Shown here: piece after piece, positions 4,740 to 6,856 of the stretch
Position numbering within the stretch: position 1 is the first letter of the stretch
Layout of the letters: every line of letters starts with the position of its first letter
From: Bacillota bacterium
GTDB lineage: Bacteria; Bacillota; Clostridia; Lachnospirales; Bianqueaceae
DNA length: 6,856 nt
Assembly (NCBI GenBank): GCA_017474705.1
Contig: JAFVHC010000350.1
Span: forward strand, 1-6,856
Direction: 5' to 3'
Notes under the pieces: model-generated
Database searches by the model: none
Seen by the model: the letters and a program-made list of their open reading frames with translations, nothing else
What the model was told of the DNA's origin: nothing
Translations under genes and position numbers: made by a program

Positions 4740-6856
4740 GCTTTATGCTCCTGCGTATCTGTATCCAGTCTCTGCCTTTCTACAAGATCAGCGAAGAACC
4801 CACCTTTGGCGATCAGTTCTTCATACGTCCCCTCTTCTGTAACGTGGCCGCCGTCCAGCACCAGGATCCGATCGCAATGCCGGATGGTCGAAAGGCGGTG
4901 CGCGATGATGATACGTGTGCAGCCCATCGCATCCAGCGCTTCCGAGACCTGCCGCTGCGTCTTATTGTCCAAGGCGGACGTCGCCTCATCGAAGATCAGC
5001 ATCTTGGGTTTCGGAGCGATCGCACGGGCGATCATGATCCGCTGCCGTTGGCCGCCGGATATACCGCCTTGTCCTTCGGAGATCATCGTATGCATCCCCA
5101 TGGGCATGCGCCGGATATCTGCGGCGATACCCGCCTTCTCCGCCGCTTCCCAGGCATCATCCCAGGTCAGCTCCGGTGCGGAGATCACGATATTGGAATA
5201 GATGTCACCTTGGAAAAGGCCTGCATCCTGCGTCACAGTACCGATCTTCCTGCGCAGCGACGGCCGGTCGAGCCGTTCCAGATCTTTTCCATCAAAATAG
5301 ACAGCGCCGCGCTCCGGTTTTTCAAAACCGAGCATCAGACGGACCAGCGTGGATTTACCGCAGCCGGTCTTGCCCACTACAGCAACATATTCGCCGGGTC
5401 GGATCTTCAATGACAGATCGTTCAGGATATACGGTCCATCCTCGCTGTAACGGAACGTTACATGATTCAGTTCGATCGCGCCGGAGATCGCCGTAACGAT
5501 CTCTTTATTCTCGGCTGTTTCCGGTTCTGTTTTCAGGAAAGGTTCCGCCATCTCCAGGATCGGCTTGATCTTGGCCGCGGACAGCGCGATACCCGAAACC
5601 GACATGAAAGCGCCCATCAGCATACCATATGCCGCGGTGAAAGCGAAATACGATGACTGGCCGATCTGGCTCTTGACAGCCACATAATACATGATGATCG
5701 TGGATACCAGGCTGATGCCTGTGGAGATGACGCCGTTGATCCTGATGAACATCGGCGGACTGTACGTCAGCTCCGCACCCTGCGTGAACAGGTCCAGCCA
5801 CTTGGCAAAGACACGCTTCTCCGCTCCTGCCAGCTTGATCTTCTGCACACCGGTGATCAAGGAGAAGGTCATGCCGGATTCTGCCGCTGACAGCTCCATT
5901 TGTTTCCGGCTCAGCCGGATCTGCACCAGGGCAGAAACGATTGAAAAGCACACCGTGACCAGCACGATGATGATGGACGGTATCACCAGCGACGGGGCAA
6001 AATGAAAGATCTGAGATACGTACAGGAGCGAGGTGATGGATGTCAAGCCTGTCGACATGACCATGCTCAGCAGCATATTGCAAAGCTGATTGACCGACAT
6101 GGCGCGGCTCTTCAGTTCGCCGGGACTGTACTGGCGGAAAAAGCTGGCCGGCAGAGCCATCAGGCGGGCCATCATAGAGGCCTGAACGCCCAAGGACGTC
6201 TTGGTCGTGAGCCGGCTTTCCAAAAGAGCCCGCGTACTTCCAATGAGCTGCGAGGACAAAGATACGCAGATCATGCAGACGGAGATCGCGATCAAGGCAC
6301 TGGTCCGGCCGCTGGCCAAAACGGGACCCGTCAAAGCTTTCGTGATCCTTGGCATAAACATGCCGACCACCGTGACCGCGATCGTCGCCACGACGATCAA
6401 AATGATATCGCTCATGGAAACGCAGCGTTTCATGTACAACAGAAGATCCGGTATCCTCAGGGATTTCTGCGGCAAAGGACGATAGAAGCAGACAGCCTCC
6501 CGCTCGAAAAGCCCTTCTGTCGTTTTGCTGACTCTGGTTTTGCGGCCGGTCTTCGGATCGTTGAAGACATAGCCCGTAAACGTTCCGGGCAGCAATGTGA
6601 CCGGCAGACCCTCTTCTTTCGTAAAGGCCAGGATCGGACCATACGCATCCTTGTACCAACCTTCCGTGAGTTCGATGGTACGACGCATCAGTCCATGCGG
6701 CCGCAGACAGTAATCCAGCTGTTCATCCACTTCCTTGATGGAATCCGGCAGTTCTACCGTCTTGCAATGATAGTATTTCAAAATTTCATCGATCGCACCC
6801 TTGGTCATGATCCGTTCATCGGCGAATTTCTCCGCCATGCGGTGGCCCATCACGAC
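4736..6856 (-). CDS. ABC exporter with fused permease and ATPase, NHLP/NHLM bacteriocin-export type (5' end may lie outside)
   Basis: At least 705 residues in one frame that stays open to the right edge, so the true start may be further upstream; GTG (6853-6851) and ATG (6850-6848) are the nearest candidates, with no visible ribosome binding site. Residues 1-140 form a soluble domain with W-Y-K-D-A-Y-G-P-I-L-A-F (66-77), LPGTFTGYVFNDPKTGR (88-104) and CFYRPLP (122-128), resembling the N-terminal region of NHLP-type exporters and, distantly, a degenerate C39 peptidase. About six membrane segments follow (roughly 149-169, 185-206, 262-282, 287-309, 374-393, 402-426). The ATPase domain has Walker A GKTGCGKST (494-502), Q-loop Gln542, signature SGGQ (599-602), Walker B MLIFDE (618-623), SALD (626-629) and H-loop His652, all intact. 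It should export a peptide or natural product from the cytoplasm. A partner exporter and the substrate gene would be expected upstream, beyond the window. Confidence 0.9.
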   Translation of the reverse strand, partial: VVMGHRMAEKFADERIMTKGAIDEILKYYHCKTVELPDSIKEVDEQLDYCLRPHGLMRRTIELTEGWYKDAYGPILAFTKEEGLPVTLLPGTFTGYVFNDPKTGRKTRVSKTTEGLFEREAVCFYRPLPQKSLRIPDLLLYMKRCVSMSDIILIVVATIAVTVVGMFMPRITKALTGPVLASGRTSALIAISVCMICVSLSSQLIGSTRALLESRLTTKTSLGVQASMMARLMALPASFFRQYSPGELKSRAMSVNQLCNMLLSMVMSTGLTSITSLLYVSQIFHFAPSLVIPSIIIVLVTVCFSIVSALVQIRLSRKQMELSAAESGMTFSLITGVQKIKLAGAEKRVFAKWLDLFTQGAELTYSPPMFIRINGVISTGISLVSTIIMYYVAVKSQIGQSSYFAFTAAYGMLMGAFMSVSGIALSAAKIKPILEMAEPFLKTEPETAENKEIVTAISGAIELNHVTFRYSEDGPYILNDLSLKIRPGEYVAVVGKTGCGKSTLVRLMLGFEKPERGAVYFDGKDLERLDRPSLRRKIGTVTQDAGLFQGDIYSNIVISAPELTWDDAWEAAEKAGIAADIRRMPMGMHTMISEGQGGISGGQRQRIMIARAIAPKPKMLIFDEATSALDNKTQRQVSEALDAMGCTRIIIAHRLSTIRHCDRILVLDGGHVTEEGTYEELIAKGGFFADLVERQRLDTDTQEHKA

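Noticed and set aside
4383..5201. A 272-codon plus-strand frame opposite the sigma-like gene and the ATPase domain.
   Set aside because: It is antisense to two well-supported genes and its protein has no recognisable features.
5505..6659. A 384-codon minus-strand frame inside the exporter gene.
   Set aside because: It is an out-of-frame reading of the ABC exporter, whose own frame has all expected motifs.
1..6856. CRISPR arrays, tRNA or rRNA genes, insertion sequences.
   Set aside because: No regularly spaced repeats, cloverleaf-like sequences, transposase genes or terminal inverted repeats were found on reading both strands.

Overview
The window looks like a short piece of a Bacillota (Firmicutes) genome, most likely an anaerobic gut lineage such as a clostridial or erysipelotrichial bacterium. 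The clues are strong AGGAG-type ribosome binding sites, classical TTGACA/TATAAT-like promoters, a YerC-type TrpR-superfamily protein, a ferredoxin-dependent indolepyruvate oxidoreductase (an anaerobic enzyme) and a GH36 alpha-galactosidase of the Gram-positive type. The exact taxon cannot be read from the sequence. Coding density is very high, and the longest non-coding stretch is the roughly 210-base divergent promoter region at 1159-1371.

Left part, minus strand (1-1158): a small TrpR/YerC-type DNA-binding protein overlaps by ATGA with the start of iorA, the alpha subunit of indolepyruvate:ferredoxin oxidoreductase, which runs off the left edge. A likely promoter for this pair lies at 1197-1225. 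The last 35 or so codons of iorA at the window edge do not look like the family and may mark a chimeric join or rearrangement.

Middle, plus strand (1297-3554): a near-consensus sigma-A promoter, a 5' leader of about 40 bases and a good ribosome binding site precede a GH36 alpha-galactosidase. The gene is broken near its 3' end by a one-base frameshift at a GGG run around 3299-3301. The missing C-terminal part follows in the next frame (3318-3554), so the restored protein would be about 727 residues. A hairpin with A- and T-tracts (3569-3600) ends both this gene and the convergent operon.

Right part, minus strand (3583-6856): three genes joined by four-base ATGA overlaps. They are an ABC exporter with permease and ATPase domains, resembling the NHLP/NHLM peptide (bacteriocin-like) export family; a 109-residue protein that is essentially only the sigma-70 region 2 domain of an ECF sigma factor; and a 276-residue protein of unrecognised family with a HEITH zinc-metallopeptidase motif. 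The tight coupling suggests one functional unit: an exporter with a dedicated minimal sigma-like regulator and a possible protease. This is the most unusual part of the window. The operon's promoter and earlier genes lie beyond the right edge.
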